From NCBI RefSeq assembly GCF_036492425.1, contig NZ_AP025293.1, positions 310,001 through 374,000 on the forward strand: DNA of 64,000 nt, given 5' to 3'. The notes beneath the pieces are model-generated. The model saw only the letters and a program-made list of their open reading frames with translations. It had not been told where the DNA came from and did no database searches. Position numbers and translations under genes: made by a program. Every line of letters begins with the position of its first letter. The first letter of the stretch is position 1. The DNA comes from Persicobacter psychrovividus (GTDB lineage Bacteria > Bacteroidota > Bacteroidia > Cytophagales > Cyclobacteriaceae). Below are positions 62,008-64,000 of this stretch, piece after piece.

Positions 62008-64000
62008 TTAAAATCCTACCTGAACCCCTACAATGAGGCTTCTGCCTGTTGGGTAAATTCTTGTCCCCTCAATACCAGAGAATGCCACCTCAGGGTCATA
62101 TCCTTGATATTTGGTGAAAGTCAGCAAGTTCTGACCTGCAGCATATACCCGCAGAGAATTCAAGAACGCTACATTTTCCATATTGAAAGAATAACCCACC
62201 TGAAGATTTTTGAGTCTCAGGTAGCTACCATCCTGAATCCAGTAAGAAGAAACAGAGTTACGTTCCTTGAACTGATCGTGTGGAATTGCGCGTGGCTGGT
62301 CGCTGTTAGGGTTTTGTGGTGTCCATGCATTCAACACATCCTTGGTCATGTTGAAATCATTGAAATATCCTTGACTGTAAAATTTAAGGGTAGAATAAAC
62401 ATCATTTCCCTGAACCCCTTGCCATTGCATACTGAAGTCAAATCGCTTGTAATTTAAGCCCAGGTTAAATCCATAAACAAAATCCTGATTACCATCTCCA
62501 ATAAAAGTACGGTCGTCGCCATCAATTTTGCCGTCAGGCACTCCTTCAGGACCACTGATATCCTTAAAGCGGAAATCTCCAGGCTTTGTACCTTGAAGTG
62601 GTGTTGGGCCATTGGTGATCTCATCCTGTGATTTATAAATACCATCAGTTTCCAAACCATAAAAGGCAAATAATGAGTTGCCTGGCTCGATACGGTTCAT
62701 ATCACCAAAGATCGCATTTCGGCCACGGTTAATTGCTGAAACACCATCCACCAAGGCAGTAACCTCATTGGTAAGGTAGGTACCGTTAACCCCAAAATTA
62801 TAGTTTAACTCGCCAACTTTGTTGGTATAATTCAAGCTCAACTCAACCCCTTTGTTCTGTACTTCACCTGCATTCAGGAACATGTTCGCTCCACCGGTTG
62901 AACGAGGAAGGTTATAGCTGATCAACAAGTCATTGGAGTTTTTAACAAAGTAGTCAATTGTACCTGTCAGCTTATTTTTAAGGAGAGCGAAATCTGCTCC
63001 AATATTCATTTGTTGCTGCTTTTCCCAAACCAGGTTTTGGTTCGCAAGTTGATCACCAGGAGCCACACCAACATCCATTGAGCCACCGAAAGGATATCTT
63101 GAATTTAGGTTCATGATAAAACGTGTAGCGTTGGCATCAATTTTATCGTTACCCAGGAATCCATAACTGGCACGGATTTTCAAATAGTTCACGACATCGT
63201 TCTTGAAAAAGTCTTCTTTAGAGAGTAACCAACCTACCGATCCAGAATAGAAATTATCGAAGAAATTTTCTTTGCTGAATTTTGAAGAACCATCACGGCG
63301 GAAGTTAAAGGTCGCCAAATACTTCTCGTCATAATCGTAAATTGCCCGACCGATATAAGAAAGTGTGCGCTCTTGAACCAAAAACCCCTGAGGGATACCA
63401 TTCACGTTGGCAGAACCGTTGATCTGTGGAAAATCCTGGCTTAACTGTCCACCGACTACGGTAATATGCTGCGAGCCATATTGGCTGTGCATGGCAGAAT
63501 GTCCAGCTAACAGGCCGAGGCTGTGTTTTCCGAAACTTGTTTTGTAGTTCAGTGTGTTTTCAAATAACCACGACGCAAATTCCCCTCTTGATTCCTGTAG
63601 CTCAGCACCATTAGGCAATCCTACTGCTGCAATGCCATTCCCAAGGTCAAAATAAGGTGCAAACATTTTCCGGTGAGTACCACTGTAATCGGCACCACCA
63701 TTCATTTTGTAAACCAAACCTTCAAGGATTTCAAACTCCCCATAAACATTACCCACAAAACGGTTATTCACCCTGCGGTTACTCACCAATTCCGTTGCCG
63801 CTACGGGGTTCAGCTTCTGAACATATCCATCAGCTGCTTTAGGTCCGTTAAATCCACCAACATTGTTTTCATCACGAACAGCAATGGCCGGTGAATTGGA
63901 AATGGCATGAAACATCATTCCTTTGTCACCAGTATTAAATTCCTCATCATAGTTGGCATTACTAAAGTACAAGGAAGCTCCCATTTTAAAACGTCCTGTA
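62008..64000 (-). CDS. SusC/RagA family TonB-dependent transporter, 5' part beyond window
   Basis: The frame is open to the right edge, so about 664 C-terminal residues are visible and the signal peptide, regulatory domain and plug are missing. The visible part is the barrel: FNFRRDGSSKFSKENFFDNFYSGSVGWLLSKEDFF, NLVWEKQQQMNIGADFALL and the family end FTKYQGYDPEVAFSG...GRSLIVGVQVGF. A start at 63984 would be an internal Met (MGASLYF...), not a true N-terminus. Partner of the SusD 20 bp downstream. Confidence 0.94.
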   Translation of the reverse strand, partial: TGRFKMGASLYFSNANYDEEFNTGDKGMMFHAISNSPAIAVRDENNVGGFNGPKAADGYVQKLNPVAATELVSNRRVNNRFVGNVYGEFEILEGLVYKMNGGADYSGTHRKMFAPYFDLGNGIAAVGLPNGAELQESRGEFASWLFENTLNYKTSFGKHSLGLLAGHSAMHSQYGSQHITVVGGQLSQDFPQINGSANVNGIPQGFLVQERTLSYIGRAIYDYDEKYLATFNFRRDGSSKFSKENFFDNFYSGSVGWLLSKEDFFKNDVVNYLKIRASYGFLGNDKIDANATRFIMNLNSRYPFGGSMDVGVAPGDQLANQNLVWEKQQQMNIGADFALLKNKLTGTIDYFVKNSNDLLISYNLPRSTGGANMFLNAGEVQNKGVELSLNYTNKVGELNYNFGVNGTYLTNEVTALVDGVSAINRGRNAIFGDMNRIEPGNSLFAFYGLETDGIYKSQDEITNGPTPLQGTKPGDFRFKDISGPEGVPDGKIDGDDRTFIGDGNQDFVYGFNLGLNYKRFDFSMQWQGVQGNDVYSTLKFYSQGYFNDFNMTKDVLNAWTPQNPNSDQPRAIPHDQFKERNSVSSYWIQDGSYLRLKNLQVGYSFNMENVAFLNSLRVYAAGQNLLTFTKYQGYDPEVAFSGIEGTRIYPTGRSLIVGVQVGF

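Overview
The window is a contiguous piece of a Bacteroidota chromosome or large replicon. The evidence is three SusC/SusD outer-membrane pairs, at least three proteins ending in a type IX secretion (T9SS) sorting domain, a one-piece periplasmic-sensor/HTH regulator, and promoters of the TTG-N17-23-TANNTTTG type. T9SS together with a full nitrate assimilation set and marine-type polysaccharide loci points to a free-living member of the Cytophagales (Persicobacter or Flammeovirga relatives would fit). That placement is inference. I saw no rRNA, tRNA or CRISPR array.

Layout. 1-14.5 kb: a polysaccharide utilisation locus (PUL) on the minus strand, transcribed SusC, SusD, GH3 beta-glucosidase, then two tandem GH144-type (glycoamylase-fold) endoglucanases, with a divergent sensor/HTH regulator. 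GH144 plus GH3 suggests beta-1,2-glucan as substrate. Each gap after SusD holds a strong hairpin. 14.7-29.6 kb: nitrate assimilation. It has a NarX/NarL-like two-component pair, NirBD nitrite reductase, a siroheme methyltransferase (CobA), an outer-membrane porin, a NarK transporter, a nitrate reductase fused to its own NAD(P)H/FAD and [2Fe-2S] modules, and an unusual rubredoxin-tailed protein. Outer membrane to ammonium is almost fully covered. A leader with mutually exclusive hairpins precedes the nitrate reductase.

29.8-42.8 kb: a lone methyltransferase, then a giant (about 2465 aa) secreted subtilisin-like protease in an apparent operon with a second SusC/SusD pair, which looks like a protein- or peptide-scavenging locus. 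A long inverted repeat covers the protease leader. 43.2-45.2 kb: nested mobile elements. A small palindromic element of about 190 bp was hit by a 185 bp MITE (10 bp target duplication) and by a 1495 bp insertion sequence (9 bp target duplication). All three boundaries can be read at base level.

45.5-53 kb: YceI and a porin; a stand-alone N-terminal domain of an RluA-type pseudouridine synthase without the catalytic half; nine tandem 126 bp non-coding repeats that run into the stop codon of a patatin phospholipase gene; two orphan small genes upstream of it; and a DUF6515-like gene coupled to a 52-residue gene. 53-64 kb: a large secreted Asp-box/BNR propeller protein, a DUF1643-like protein, and a third SusC/SusD locus with a secreted nucleoside hydrolase and a DUF4380 protein. 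The SusC at the right edge and the endoglucanase at the left edge are cut by the window ends.

The least explained parts are the 126 bp array with the patatin operon, the truncated RluA-domain gene, the rubredoxin-tailed nitrite-reductase-like protein, and the attenuator-like leader.
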